Position numbers and translations under genes: made by a program. From Sophora flavescens (Eukaryota > Streptophyta > Magnoliopsida > Fabales > Fabaceae): a DNA stretch of 64,000 nt. The stretch is from positions 290,886,985 through 290,950,984 of the forward strand of contig CM061062.1 in NCBI GenBank assembly GCA_030762895.1, given 5' to 3'. Under the pieces are notes generated by a model, which was not told where the DNA came from, did no database searches, and saw only the letters and a list, made by a program, of their open reading frames with translations. Positions 22,975 to 34,615 of this stretch are shown piece by piece (within the stretch, counting starts at the first letter, position 1; each line of letters opens with the position of its first letter).

Positions 22975-24664
22975 ATGGATCAGTCGGATAGCCCACATGC
23001 ACGAGAGGACACTGTGGGGGTTTCGCAGGACCCGATCACGCCTACGCCTGATTCTAGTGTAAGTTTACATGTTATATACTATCTTTAGTCCTTCTTTTTA
23101 ATGTAAGTTTATAATGTTACAACCCTCTATTTTATCATTTTTTTTGTCCATACAGACATCACAGGCTCATAGGGTAGAGGAGCCACCTCGTTGAAGAAAC
23201 TAGAGAAGGACAGGCAGAGCGGACAGAAGCTTGAGGTGTCCTTCGATGATAATCTAAATGCCCAGGGACCCCGTGCTAAAGAATTTAATAAGTGGGTGTT
23301 TCTACAAGCGAATCAGCACGTAAGCATCAACTACAACCACTGGAATGACGTTCCACAGAACGTTAAGGATCAGATTTGGGAGGCTATCACGGTATTTTAC
23401 CTTTACATTCGTTTGATTTACATTATTAGATAATTATCCGAGTTATAATCCATCCAGTTGTTATATATGTATCTAATGTGTAGGTAGCGTGGACTGTGCC
23501 AAATGACGAGGATCATCGTCATAAATGTATGAAAATGGCATCAAAGCGTTGGAATGGGTTCAAGCATGATCTTACCAGGTACTATGTATCTGGGAAGAAG
23601 CGGCTTGATAAAATGTTCTCGGATTATCCCTGGATTGATCAGGATACTTGGGATATGTTTGCCAGGAGTCGACAGGATGGAGAATTTCAGGTTGGTTGAT
23701 TAAGTTAATTTTGTATGCTTATTATAGATCATTTAACTGTATTTAATTATGTGTTTTTGTTTGAATAGGCTAAGGCAAATAAGGGTCGGCAGAATCAGGC
23801 GAAGAACGTCCACCGCCACACCATGTCTCAGGGTGGGTACCAGACTCAGATCGAGCAGATGATGGCGGATAGGCTGAGGGCGAAGCAGGAAGAGCACTCT
23901 GCTAGGATTGAAAGAGGAGAGGTGCCTCAGGGCACACCATCAAGTCCTCCGTCGGACATCGACCGCGAGGATGTCTGGTTAGCCGGCCGCATGACAAAGA
24001 CGGGATTTTTAAAGTTGATGCCACTCGTGAAGTGGCAGATAAGATTTTAAGTAAATAATTAACTTGATTTCAATTGATATTTGTATAGATATTTGCAACA
24101 CTTTTCACTTGCACGTTTTTTCATTTTTTTTCATTGTAGATGGATCTTAAAGCAAAATCCTCCCAGGGCGCATTCGTCCCTTCTGGACGGCAGGACGTCT
24201 TGATGACTGCTCTAGGCAAGAAAGACCATCCTGGTCGGGTTCTCGGTGTTCCTGGGAACGTGACCATCAAAGAATATTATGGTCAGTCTGCTTCACGAAA
24301 GCGGGTGGTCAATGAAGCATCAATTTTGGCTGACATTACTCAGCACCTCATGTCCAACCCAGATATTACAACACATCTGATGCAAGGCTTAATATCCAAC
24401 CCAGAATTCAAGCAGGCGCTTGCCAGAGAGATTTCCTCCGTTGGTACATCCCAAGACACTGCAGGGCTTGCCAACCCTTCACATGTGAGCACAAAAGAGA
24501 GTTTTAGTAGGGCACATGTGGAGGACGATGAGTTGGCAGCTAGGGAGCGGGAGTTGGAAGTCCAGCGCCATGAGCATGAGTTGGAAATGAAAAGGCGTGA
24601 GCTTGAGTTGGACTCCAAACGACGTGAGATCGAAATGTTAGTAAAGGTATTTATTCATTATTAA
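22975..24664 (+). pseudogene. Transposase_24-like (TNPA-type) protein of CACTA-1
   Basis: This is a multi-exon CACTA gene. Exon 1 probably runs from ATG 22975 to 23058 with donor GTAAGT; the next exon opens at 23156 after TACAG. The frame hits TGA after about 12 codons there (23192), and the family-like sequence LKKLEKDRQSGQKLEVSFD resumes one base off, so a frameshift is present. Later exons are about 23191-23390, 23485-23692 and 23769 onwards. They carry WNDVPQNVKDQIWEAI, RHKCMKMASKRWNGFKHDL, DQDTWDMFARSRQDGEFQ and, after 24140, a long glutamate/arginine-rich coiled-coil helix (RERELEVQRHEHELEMKRRE). This matches the plant Ptta/En/Spm Transposase_24 type, a DNA-binding rather than catalytic component. 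A further exon may lie at 24744-24998. Exon borders are approximate. Confidence 0.7.
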
Positions 24665-25035
24665 TGTCCAAATTAGTCAAATAATTACTTGTGTTTTTTT
24701 TAATTATCAAAAACTTATCTATTTTATTTTTCCTAAACTGAAGGCCAAGCCGACGTCGGTGTCGCTGTCACCTATCACTCGTTTGTTCTCACTTGGTGAG
24801 GATTATGCGTTTGAGATTTTTGAATGTCCATTGGAGCATGATGGATGGGTGGCACGCCCAGATCAACGGAGGATATTTACCTTCTGTGGTGATGATCTCG
24901 GGAACACCTGCAGAAATAGCGTCTGGATGAACAACAATTCTGTAATGTGTGTGATATTCTGTGTGACTGGGATATTTACTGAATGCAGGGATAGCTGAGG
25001 GGAGTGATATTTTAAAACTGAATTAAAAAAAAATA

Positions 25036-25430
25036 CTATTAACGTCAGTTGTATCAAACAACTGACGTTAATAGTATTTTATAAAATATAAAGTACACTA
25101 TTAACGTCAGTTGTTTATTAAAACTGACGTTAAAATTAAACCTTTAACGTCAGTTCTTTATAACCACTGACGTTAGTTTTAACAAAATTAACATCAGTTG
25201 TCTTAAAGAACTGACGTTAATAGTTTTATGTTTAACGTCAGTTGTTTAAAAAACCGACGTTAATTTTTACAAAATTAACGTCGGTTTTGTTAAGGAACTG
25301 ACGTTAATAGTTTTATATTTAACGTCAGTTGTCAACTGACGTTAAAATTTTAACTATTAACGTCAGCTGTATTTACGTCAGTCAGTATTATGACGTAAAA
25401 AATCAATTTTAACTGACGTAAAAAGCACTT
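25036..25430. repeat. CACTA-1 right subterminal hairpin array
   Basis: About eight dyads of TTAACGTCAGTTG and inverse occupy almost all of this stretch. Some are variants (TTAACATCAGTTG, AACCGACGTTAA). One has no loop at all, TTAACGTCAGTTGTCAACTGACGTTAA-like at 25319-25345, and so is nearly a perfect palindrome. Confidence 0.8.
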
Positions 25431-25442
25431 ATTGCATTAGTG

Positions 25443-27124
25443 AATACTACCATAACCAATAATCTTTCTAAAGCTATCCTCCACCCAATCCCCCGACCCA
25501 CCACCAACCCGACCAAGACGACACAAATCCTTCCACCAAAAAGACGCCTCCCTAAAACCTGTTTCCTCACCCAAGCTGACCGAAGACGACACCCCCAAAC
25601 CATACTTAACTATCAAAGCTGACACCCAAAGAGAATCCCTCTCCACTAGAATCCTCCACCTACATTTCCCTAAGAGGCTTAAATTGAAAAGGTCTATATT
25701 TTTCACACCCAACCCCCCTTTTTCTTTTGGCTTACACACATCAACTCATTTCACCCCCCCCCCCCACAACAGAAAATTCCACTGAATACTAATCACAGAC
25801 TTCCTCACACACACCGGCATTCTCATAAAAGATAAAAAATAGATCGGAATACTATTTAGAACAGAGTTAAGGAGCACTATCCTACCACCAAGAGACAAAA
25901 ACTTGTTCTTCCAAGACCCCAATCTCCTCAATAAAGCATCTAAAAAAGGTTGCCAAGTTGAAGCTTTCCTAGGATTAGCACCAACCGGCCGGCAAGCCAA
26001 GATAACAAAATGGAACCTTACCAACCTTGCAATTAAGGAACTCCGCTCCGTCTAAAAGGAACAAAGGGCTTACATTAACCCCCATCAAGCTGCTCTTGAA
26101 GAAGGTAACCTTCAATCCAGAAACCAACTCAAAGCACCTAAGGATTGACTTCATCACCCACAGGTTCTCATGACAAGCCTCCCCAATAAGCAATGTATCA
26201 TCCGCATATTGGAGATGCGAAATAACAAGTTTCGAAGACTCCACCCGAAACCCTTTGAACCTACCAATTGAAACCGCATGCTGAACTAACCCTCCAAGTC
26301 CTTCAGCAACCAACAAGAAAAGGAAGGGTGCAAGAGGATCTCCCTATTTCAAACCTCTCTGAATATTGATCTCTTGTGTGGGACTCCCATTTACCAAAAC
26401 TGATAATTGGCCTGCAAAGACACATGCCCTAACCCACCTCACTCATTTCCCCAAAAAACCGAACCTCCCAAGCATGTACTCCAAGAAGCTCCAACTCACC
26501 GAATCATAGGCTTTCTCAAAGTCCACCTTCAAAATAATACACTCCTTCCCCCTTTTTTTTTTGCCGAATTGATTACCTCATTGATGACAACAACTCCATC
26601 CGCAATATGCCTATTCTTAATGAAAGCCGATTGGTTGGATTTAACAATGGAGTCCATCACCTTCCCCAACCTAGAAGTCAGCACCTTAGCAATAAACTTG
26701 TATAACCAACCCATAAGTGAAATCGGGCTAAAGTCACCAATTTCCTGAGGGCTAATGACCTTGGGCACCAATGCAAGGAAATAAGATGAAATAGGCTTAG
26801 GGAGAGCAGCATTACCATGGAATTCTACAAAAAAAAAAAAACTTTAACACATCATCCTTCAAAATACTCCAACAAGATTTCACAAAAGAGAAATTGAACC
26901 ATCCGGACCTGGGCTCTTATCCCCTTCACAACCCCTCAAGACCTCTTCCAATTCCTCTAGGCTAAAAGCAGAAATCAACTTCTCATTCTGATGGCTTGAG
27001 ACACTTGGGAAGGCCACACCATCAAGCTTTGGCCTCACAAAATGTTGCTCCTCAAATTGCTTACCAAAGAAAGCCACTATTTCAGCTTTCACATCCTGTA
27101 CCTTAGTTACCCACCCACTAACAG
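25443..27124 (-). pseudogene. LINE ORF2, reverse transcriptase part
   Basis: Minus-strand frames give, in order from high to low coordinate: GDKSPGPDG, VPKVISPQEIGDFSPISLMG, SNQSAFIKNRHIADGVVVIN, then the catalytic YADDTLL at about 26190-26210, FCYLGLPAG, and SWKNKFLSLGGR. They end at KIIGYGSI at the CACTA border. These are the standard RT motifs of plant L1-type LINEs. Frameshifts and stops break the frame at several points, and a C-run at about 25758-25767 sits at one of them. The sequence continues into 19578-18748 once the CACTA is removed. Confidence 0.85.
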
Positions 27125-27137
27125 TGTCCCATTAGTT

Positions 27138-27734
27138 ATTTGTTTTTCGTTTTTAGTATGTTAAGATGAATCTCTAAACACATTGTGCTTTTTAAGTATA
27201 TGATATTTTAAAAGGTGAGCTTCCAAACTCTATTGTTGATGCTTCTATTAGTTAAATGAAGTAGCGGTGGCGGTCAAGAAGCAAGGGAAGCATGCATCCT
27301 TCTCCCGTGGACATAGTTGCAGCAATTAATAGTGTTTTGGACTTAAAAAAAAGGCATTAGCTCATTTTACAGAGGTTTGGGAAGGCAGATTACTGGATGA
27401 GAGGGAAAGGAGAAAATGTAAAGCAATGCAAAAATTAGACTATAGGATGTATGGCTGGTGGTGGCAGTGGCGCCAGTTCGAGTTCGAAGTGGAGAGGGAC
27501 ACGGATCCAGAAATTTTAGTCAAGGGAGGCAAAAAAAAATAGTTTAAAATATTTATTTTTATAAAATAAAAATATTATGAATATGGATAAGTAATAAAAA
27601 AAACTAATATAAAATAAAAAAGATATAATGTTGTTTGGTTTCAATATGATACCTATTTAATAAATGAGAAACAATTCAACAAGTACATGGATAGAAGATT
27701 ATAAAATTAAATTTCACCCCAGCATATCATCTTT
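27138..27734. other. Spacer, no gene recognised
   Basis: A/T-rich sequence between two LINE fragments; no open frame or repeat that I can support. Confidence 0.4.
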
Positions 27735-28165
27735 TTTCTTGACAAGATTGTAGATCATTCTCCCTTCTACAAGAAAGGTGATTGGAACTTAATTTGGAAC
27801 TTGGAGGTGCCCATTAAAGTAAAAAATTTCCTATGGCAAGCTTATAGGGATTGCCTCCCCACGCGATTGAGAATCCAAGATAAAGGTGTTAACTGCCCAG
27901 AAGGTTGTGTTATTTGTGCTAGCGATCTTGAAAACTCCTATCATTGTTTCCTTACATGCGCCAGCAGCTAGGAGTGCTGGGTTTCTTCCAACTTTTGGGA
28001 ACCCATGAATCATTTGCTGGGGCATTTAGACTCTTTCTCTGAGTTCTTTTTCAGGTTTGTTAGCTCGCTTAATTCGAACCGTAGGAATTTCTTTGTCATG
28101 TCTATGGAGCATTTGGCGTAGAAGAAACTTGAAACTTTGGGAGGATATTAATGAGGACAACAACC
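27735..28165 (+). pseudogene. LINE zf-RVT fragment
   Basis: The plus strand reads WNLIWNLEVPIKVKNFLWQA, then RLRIQDKGVNCPEGCVICAS with the zf-RVT cysteines. A stop follows the CASS sequence at about 27971. After a frame change comes LWSIWRRRNLKLWED (28095-28140), the conserved end of this LINE region. Frameshifted and without 5' or 3' parts; a relic. Confidence 0.75.
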
Positions 28166-28270
28166 AAGTGTTGTTAATTTATCGAAAAGGCATTTCGTAC
28201 TCGTAGTTGTTGTTGTTTTTTTTGGCAATGTATTCGTACGTAGTGTTGTTAATATAGACCTCTGGTGCAC

Positions 28271-28402
28271 ATATAATACAATTTTTTTTATAAACAAAAT
28301 GTATATTGAAAAGAGTATAAGAAGACCTTTAACCAATACAATAGTGAATCAAAGGAAGGAGGCACACTATAATTATAATACTGGCAAAGATATAATACAA
28401 TT
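28271..28402 (-). mobile_element. Short 5'-truncated LINE insertion, 13-bp TSD
   Basis: ATATAATACAATT occurs at 28271-28283 and 28390-28402. Between them is about 106 bases that begin with a T-run (a poly(A) tail on the minus strand), followed by TATAAACAAAATGTATATTG, which reads like a LINE 3' end. The rest to 28513 is AT-rich with another T-run at 28429-28439, perhaps a second such fragment. Confidence 0.65.
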
Positions 28403-28890
28403 AAGCATAGAGCATACCAGCCTAAGTTTTTTTTTTTTGGTACAAGGAAAGAAACCAAAAAGAAAGCTAAGCTAGAAAGCATAAACCTAAGCTATCCCTA
28501 AGAAGAGATGAGTGTAACACCCTTTCCCGGGTAATACATCAAATCACTCATTTTTACTAATATTAACGTTATTAGAAAACATGTCGATTTCTTTTGGAAG
28601 TTAATATTTAATTAATAATTCATTTTCAATTAAAGACTCACAACATAAGACATGGAATTTAAAGACCAACTTACATACATAGAAAGCATACATAATATTC
28701 ACATTGATAACAAACACCTCCTTAGGTACATTGATAGAAGTTTCCTTGAGTGTACATCCAAGTTACTTAATCAAAATACTACATTAAACTGGATGTTAAA
28801 GAGACAAAATAAAACATGCTTACTGAAAAGATCCATCTAAACACCACTATCCCAAAATAAAGCTAGACTTCCTAAGCTGGTCAAGACAAA

Positions 28891-28963
28891 CTAGTGATAC
28901 TCATTCGGGAGACCACGGAAGTCTCCCTGATTTCCAGAGGAAGTATCAGAAGAGGATACTTCG
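28891..28963 (-). pseudogene. LTR-embedded ORF, C-terminal piece
   Basis: On the minus strand this reads EVSSSDTSSGNQGDFRGLPN before a TAG stop at 28891-28893. It parallels the end of the frame at 46718-47203 (EAESSSSNSSVVGG...LPNGF). It is the last part of the frame broken by CACTA-2; the first part is at 34616-35006. Confidence 0.6.
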
Positions 28964-28984
28964 TACTACCAGAAAACATGATAT

Positions 28985-29290
28985 TACCGACGAAAAATTA
29001 CCGATGGACTTCGTATCCGTCGGTAGTTTGTGCGTTTCCGACGGATTTAACCATCGGTAAGTTAGCATACCAAAAGTTGCAGAAATTACCGACGGCTTTA
29101 TCCTTCGGTAAATCCATCAGAAGGGATGGCGGGAATGGCAAATTTTTGGCGGGAGAGTTTACTGACGGAATAGTCCATCGGTAATTCTTAAATGTAGGTA
29201 CCGACGGATACAATCGTCGGAAATGTACCGACGGATTATTTCGTCGGTAATCTTTTTTTGAATTTCCGACGGAAAAACCATTGGAAGCCA
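28985..29290. repeat. CACTA-2 left subterminal dyad array
   Basis: Repeats of ATTACCGACGG and CCGTCGGTAA, some degenerate (ATCGGTAA, TTCGGTAA), occur at intervals of about 25-50 bases. A matching array stands at 34310-34575. Confidence 0.8.
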
Positions 29291-30079
29291 TCTGTAACCT
29301 TTTAAATAACCTGGCCGTAACCCTTCTTCCCCCTCACTTCTCCCTCTCTGCTTTCCCTCTCTGCTTTCTCTCTCTGCCCTCTCTGCTTCCCTCACTGCGC
29401 ACCATCATCGCCGCCACCGAACACCACCGTCGCCGCCTCCGTTCGTGACTCGTGAACACCGCCACTGTCTCCACCCCTTTCTCCTCTCATTTCCTCCTCT
29501 CCTTTTCTCTTCTCTTCCCTCTCCGGTTCCGTCTCAGCTGCGCCAACCACTGCAGCAACCACCTTCAACCACCACCTTCAACCACCACTCGAAACCCACC
29601 TTCTCTTTCTCCTCCCCTCCATTCCCACCAGCAACCCACATTCCCTTGGAAAACCACCACCACCACCACCACCAGAACCACCACCACACTGTTTAGGTAT
29701 CCTCCTAATTTTGTTCCTATTTAATTTTATTCCTATTTATTTAAAAAATAATAGGTTTATTGATCAATTATAATTAATGTTGATCAATTATAATTAATGT
29801 TGATTAAGGTTATTTTTTGTGTTTTGTTGGCTTTGTGATGTCTAAAATTTGATGGATCTAATTTATTTTGTTGTTGTTGTGCTCTTTGTTTTGAGGGCTA
29901 CCAGAGGGTGAGACTAGCCACCGTCACCACCGTTGCATAGAGCAGTTTCCGGCCGTCGGAGGTACTGGGGTTTTTCTATTTTGGGATATTAATTATAACT
30001 GTTTAATGCATGCTAAAGAAATTGTATAAATTTAATTTGTCTAATTTGTTGTAGTATATATCTGTTTTAATTTGTATGG

Positions 30080-30082
<3 letters not shown>

Positions 30083-30134
<52 letters not shown>
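30083..30134. repeat. (TA)n microsatellite
   Basis: About 26 TA units in an uninterrupted run inside CACTA-2. Confidence 0.95.
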
Positions 30135-30139
<5 letters not shown>

Positions 30140-31804
30140 ATATATATATTTGTCTAGTTGTAAAATCATAAGGACAAGTACTGTTGATAGGATGAGACCT
30201 AGCTAGGATTAGTTAGCCGGTAAAATAGTTTTCCTCCCACATATACTTGCAGCAGTAGTGATGAAGCTAGCTGATTCGACGTAGCGATGGTGGTCCATTA
30301 TAAGCGTGATCGGGATTATTTGTACATAAATAACGGAGTGATTAAATAATACTTAAGAAGTTAACTAAATCAGATTCGATAGTAATGAGCAGATTTGGCA
30401 GTAGCTCATAGTGATCGGGATCTATGTACGTAGTTATTGTTGAATTGATCAATAAAATAGTTACATAATAATGAGTAATTAGTTATTTGTTATGTAATAA
30501 TTGATATTAGTGAAGAAGTTAATTATTAAAATCATTAATTTAAAATAAAGTAATTAATTATTATTTTAAAATGTCATATTGGAATAAATCAGTCTTATGG
30601 GAAGAATGACTAATTATTATTTAAGTAATTAACATCATATGGTTTTAAATAGTAAAGTAACGTAATAAGTGGGAAGAATAAAAATATATTTTTTTTAAAA
30701 ATTGTTAGCAACAGTCATTACAAACAATTAACTAATATACTAATAATAGATTTCAAAACTTGATATATAAAAAGTCAAGTAAACAAACTTAAGTAATTAA
30801 CTAATTCAATAAAATGATTTGTTAATTAAAACTAATTTAAAACATAAATGATTTAATAAAACATTAATTACTATTCAATAAAATGGTTGCTTAATGATGT
30901 TTTTGATTGTTTGCTAATAATGTCAAACTTTATGCAAATTATCCCTGTTACTTAAAGTTTTTTTTTTGTTAGAGTACAGTTATTATACGTAATTGAGAAA
31001 AACCGTAGTTTCTCGTTCAAGGTTCAATATGATTGAGCATATGTACTAGTGATCATGGTATCACTCATTTTATTGAATCTTGAATTGTCCAATTAGGACA
31101 GTTTGGGAAGAAACTTTTTCTCCACTGATATACTAGTTACTCGATGATTCTCTATGAAATAGTTGATTAAATTTCGGGTCGAAGCATTTCCTTTTGTTCT
31201 CCGGGTCCATACTTGATTGTGGTATTTCACCGCGGTCAAGTCGTGTACTTGGAGACCGATGGGAGATGCTGCCGAAATTTCGTCAACTATAAGACATGAG
31301 AAGTGATGAGTAACTAGTATAATACAGTGGTGAAAAAGTTTTCCATCGAATGGGATAGTGCCACACCTTTTAAGGAAAGAGAGCGATCCGGGGTTATAGT
31401 ATCATGTTTAAAAATACGTCAATTTATCTGAAATTATGCAGAAGGATGGAATATTATCCCTCGAACCTTAGTTGGGTGTATGATAGGAATGAGTCTGGGA
31501 GATGACTTCTGAAATAATCATTTGTAGCTGGAGTTGAGGAGTTTATATCGAAAGCAAATCAACATTGTGATTATGCCGAAGAGGGGGGGATTAGATGTCC
31601 GTGCACAAAGTGCAATTGTATGGCGGTTCTGAATAGGAAGTTTACTATTAAGTTATTTTTATTGTATTTTAAATATTTGCTTATGCAATTAAATGTAATA
31701 CTTGACAAATATTGTTCTATAAAAATAGTTGCTTAGATTAAACTGTTAAATGTCGATTACTTATTGTTTTTACACTGATTTGTAATTGTGCTATAAAAAT
31801 AGAT
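30135..31804. other. CACTA-2 interior without clear coding sequence
   Basis: AT-rich interior. Around 31395-31640 a plus-strand frame resembles the start of a CACTA second gene (MEYYPSNLSWVYDR-like, with HCDYAEE and RCPCTKCNC), which would be the N-terminus of a TNPD-type transposase, but it stops after fewer than 100 codons with frame breaks. The rest of that transposase is missing. Confidence 0.5.
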
Positions 31805-33930
31805 ATGTCAGCATCAGGAGGACAGTCGTCCCGCCCCCTACCGCCTAGAGGTGATAAGGGGAAGGCTAAGCAAGGACGATACACCGTGAAGTCCTAGGTG
31901 TTTGCTCACATTCTTGGAGGTCCCTCGGCACCCACCGCACCCACCCCCATCCCCACTACACCTACCATATCGCCACCTGTAGGAGCTTCCCCCACCCATT
32001 CTACACCATCCCCCACCCATTCTATACCATCAACGATCTATACCACATCATCCCCTACCCATACTACACTATCTCCGACCCACACTACCCCACCCTCCAC
32101 CCATGTCCAGACCTCCACTCGCTTTGCACCACGACGCACACTAGCCGGCTACTCTCCGCCCCCTACTAGACCCACACCACACCCACACCCAGCACCACCA
32201 TCATCATCGGCTGTGTCGGCCACACACCCAGCAGGATTATCATTTATGTCGACTCTTGGGATGATGCCACAGCCGGACACGACCATTCCATCCTCATCAT
32301 CCGCGGCCGCATACGGTCACGACACATCATTCCATTATCATTGTCTGTGCAGCAGTCGGCCGCGACTGAGGACTCGCCTGAGTGGGCCAGGGTTCCCGCA
32401 CCTGTGGATCGACCATGGATCTGTCCTGTTTCTGGATCGTAAGTTTAATTTAATTTAATGTTGTTTAAAAATAATTACTATTTAATAAGCATATATTTGT
32501 TGGTTGTCATATTGTAGATTTAATAAAATAATGAATTTTTCAGCTTCATCCCCTCGAAAGTGGGATCGAAGCACGTTACCTTCGCCATCAAGGCGCAGTA
32601 TCGTTTCTTCTTGCCATCATGGGGGGTGATCCCCGGGGAGGATCGAGATCGTATCTTCAGACGATTCGGGGTAAGTTCTTGTTTATTAGTTCATGTAATT
32701 TTCTCATTATTTTTCATGCATTTTATATATTTTTTGTATAATTTTATTAATAATTTTTTCTTTGTTAACAGGAGCTTGTGCGCTGGTTACCGGAGCATAC
32801 CTTAGAGATACGTGCTATCTTTGACGACCGAGCAACTGCTCAACTGAAGGACATGCTCCGGAAGCATAAGGAGAGCCGGATACGTCCGGATTACATCGGG
32901 CCCAACATCTGGCCCAACTGTGTGCGTACTGGGACACTCCAGCTTACAACCTGAAGTGTGAACAGGCGAAGAGAAATCGGACTTCCGCGAAGGGTGGGAG
33001 CATGCACACTGGTGGTTATATTAGCCACATGCAGCATGCCATTTACATGGTATGGATATATAAATAAATTTATTTATAAACTGTATATTTTTATTAAAAT
33101 TTTGTTTTATAACTAATTGATTTTATTGGTGTGTCAGTTGCAGGCAGGAGAGCTAGCTCGATCCTTTGATATTCCTACGGTCTTTGAGCAGACACATATT
33201 CGCTCGGACACCGGCGAGTTTGTTGATGGGAGGTCGAGGCAGACGGTGCTGAGCTAAAGTGTTTTTTTTTATATTTAAACTATTGGTAATTATTATATAT
33301 ATATATATATAGTTTAATAAATATTGATTGTAATGTATTGATCGCAGGTGGAGTAAAACGCCAGGTTTAGTCAGGTAGCATCTGAGGCTGCCTCCTGCTT
33401 TGGTGCCTCAAATCCTTCTCAGCTGGACCCCGCCGAGGTTGAGCGACTACAGACCTAGGCCTGGATGGATGTGGCGGGTGGGAAGAACAAGGGACGGATT
33501 TATGGTACTGCGACCCTAACCAGGTCGATCAGTCGGGGGTCGACGCCGAGCTTGACCATTAGGGAGCCTACATCCTCCGACTCATAGGACACGGAGGAGG
33601 TGCAACGGCTGAGGCAGGAAGTGCAGTAGCAGGGGGAGACGAACGAGCGCATCATGCAGCAGATGGAGACAATCTCTACGGTCATGACTCATGTGCTCGA
33701 TTTCCTCCCACCAGACAGGTGCAGCGCTCCGCAGTGGGTCCTCCATGACCCAACCCCAGCCCCAGCCTTCTACTACTACTACTACTGATCCACCACCACA
33801 GCCGCTTGATGACGGTTTGTCTACTGAGCCGCTGCTTGATGGTCATGTGACACCGGCAGACTCCCCCTGACAGGACGACGATGACGGATATTATGGTGGT
33901 GGGTATTAGTATAGTTATAGGTGTACTAGA
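31805..33930 (+). pseudogene. Transposase_24-like gene relic of CACTA-2
   Basis: Exon 1 starts ATG 31805 (MSASGGQSSRPLPP) and meets TAG at about 31895, where a tryptophan codon would be expected. It then continues in frame with VFAHILGG and a long proline/threonine/serine-rich segment to about 32430. The next exons read KHVTFAIKAQYRFFLPSWGV (32560 on), ELVRWLPEHTLEIRAIFDDR (32772 on), then at 33137 LQAGELARSFDIPTVFEQTH and TGEFVDGRSRQTV. The last exon has GGKNKGRIYGTA. The order and these motifs fit Transposase_24. Several TAG and TGA codons interrupt it, more than one of them a plausible G-to-A or C-to-T change, so it is dead. Confidence 0.7.
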
Positions 33931-34309
33931 GTTTTGTAGATAGACGGATATTTTATTTATGGATTATATGTTGAGTTTGTTTTTATTTTAAATTAATTTT
34001 AATTTAATTGTTTTTTAAATTTTATTTTTAATTTCAATTTTGTTTTGTAATTGATAATATAATAATATTTAATTAAAATAAAATATAATAATTAAATTAT
34101 AATTAATTATAATAAAATATAAATTAATAAATAAAATATAATAATAATTAGTAAATAAAATATAATTAAATAAAATAAAATAATAATTAATAAATATAAT
34201 ATAATATTTAATATTGAATATATAAATTTTAATAAAAATAATTAATAATTAATTATTGATATAAAACAAAATAAATAAAAAATAATTTAAAAAATAGAAA
34301 AACCTTGTT

Positions 34310-34575
34310 TCGGACGGATATTTCCATCGGTAACTGTTGGTTACATTTTTCGATGGAAAATTCCGTCGGTAACTTCTACAGATAGTTACCGATGGAATTT
34401 CCGTCGGTAACTAGGGGTTCTGTGTGGCAAGTTTTCCCACGGTTAAAGCCGTCAAAAATTTTTGACGAACGAACAAGATCAATCGGAAAGCCTTTCCTAC
34501 GCGCCTATTACCGACGGAACCGTGTCCGTCGGAAATTCCGTCGGTAATGTAGTTTTCCGATGGAATTTCTTCCTT
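34310..34575. repeat. CACTA-2 right subterminal dyad array
   Basis: Copies of TTACCGACGGAA and TTCCGTCGGTAA alternate, the same motif as at the left end in opposite pairing. Confidence 0.8.
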
Positions 34576-34615
34576 TTCGACGGGTTTTTAAGTCTTGTTT
34601 TTTTTTTTTGTAGTG

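Larger units (their letters stand above)
19579..25442 (+). mobile_element. CACTA (En/Spm) transposon, TSD AAT
   Basis: The element begins CACTAGTGG and ends CATTAGTG, so both ends have the CACTA/TAGTG signature. AAT stands directly outside each end (19576-19578 and 25443-25445), the 3-bp duplication expected. Subterminal regions carry arrays of short dyads based on TTAACGTCAGTT. The only protein seen is a Transposase_24-like (TNPA-type) product on the plus strand; no TNPD/Transposase_21 is present, so the copy is non-autonomous. Length is 5864 bp. Confidence 0.9.
18592..27137 (-). mobile_element. LINE insertion with 13-bp TSD, split by a CACTA
   Basis: TGTCCCATTAGTT occurs at 18592-18604 and again at 27125-27137. 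Just inside the left copy is a T-run (18605-18617), which is the poly(A) tail of a minus-strand element. At the right end LINE coding sequence begins abruptly, so the copy is 5'-truncated. Removing the CACTA element (19579-25442) and one AAT leaves about 2.65 kb of continuous LINE sequence in which the coding frame runs across the junction. Confidence 0.85.
28964..34615 (+). mobile_element. CACTA-2 transposon
   Basis: The left end reads TACTACCAGAAAAC, one base from the usual CACTACCAGAAAA. The right end reads T-run GTAGTG, the usual inverse of CACTACAAAAA. Subterminal arrays use a different dyad from CACTA-1: TTACCGACGG/CCGTCGGTAA. No matching 3-bp duplication is visible at the ends as I place them. 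A Transposase_24-like gene relic lies inside on the plus strand; no TNPD-type transposase is seen. Length is about 5.65 kb. Confidence 0.8.

Noticed and set aside
28429..28500. Second small LINE tail with CCTAAG repeats
   Set aside because: The T-run and a 6-base CCTAAG repeat are suggestive, but the repeat is too short to call a target duplication.
29445..29724. Histidine/proline/threonine-rich frames of 83 and 90 codons
   Set aside because: Low-complexity C-rich leader of CACTA-2 (CCACCACC repeats); two overlapping frames are equally open, so neither is convincing.
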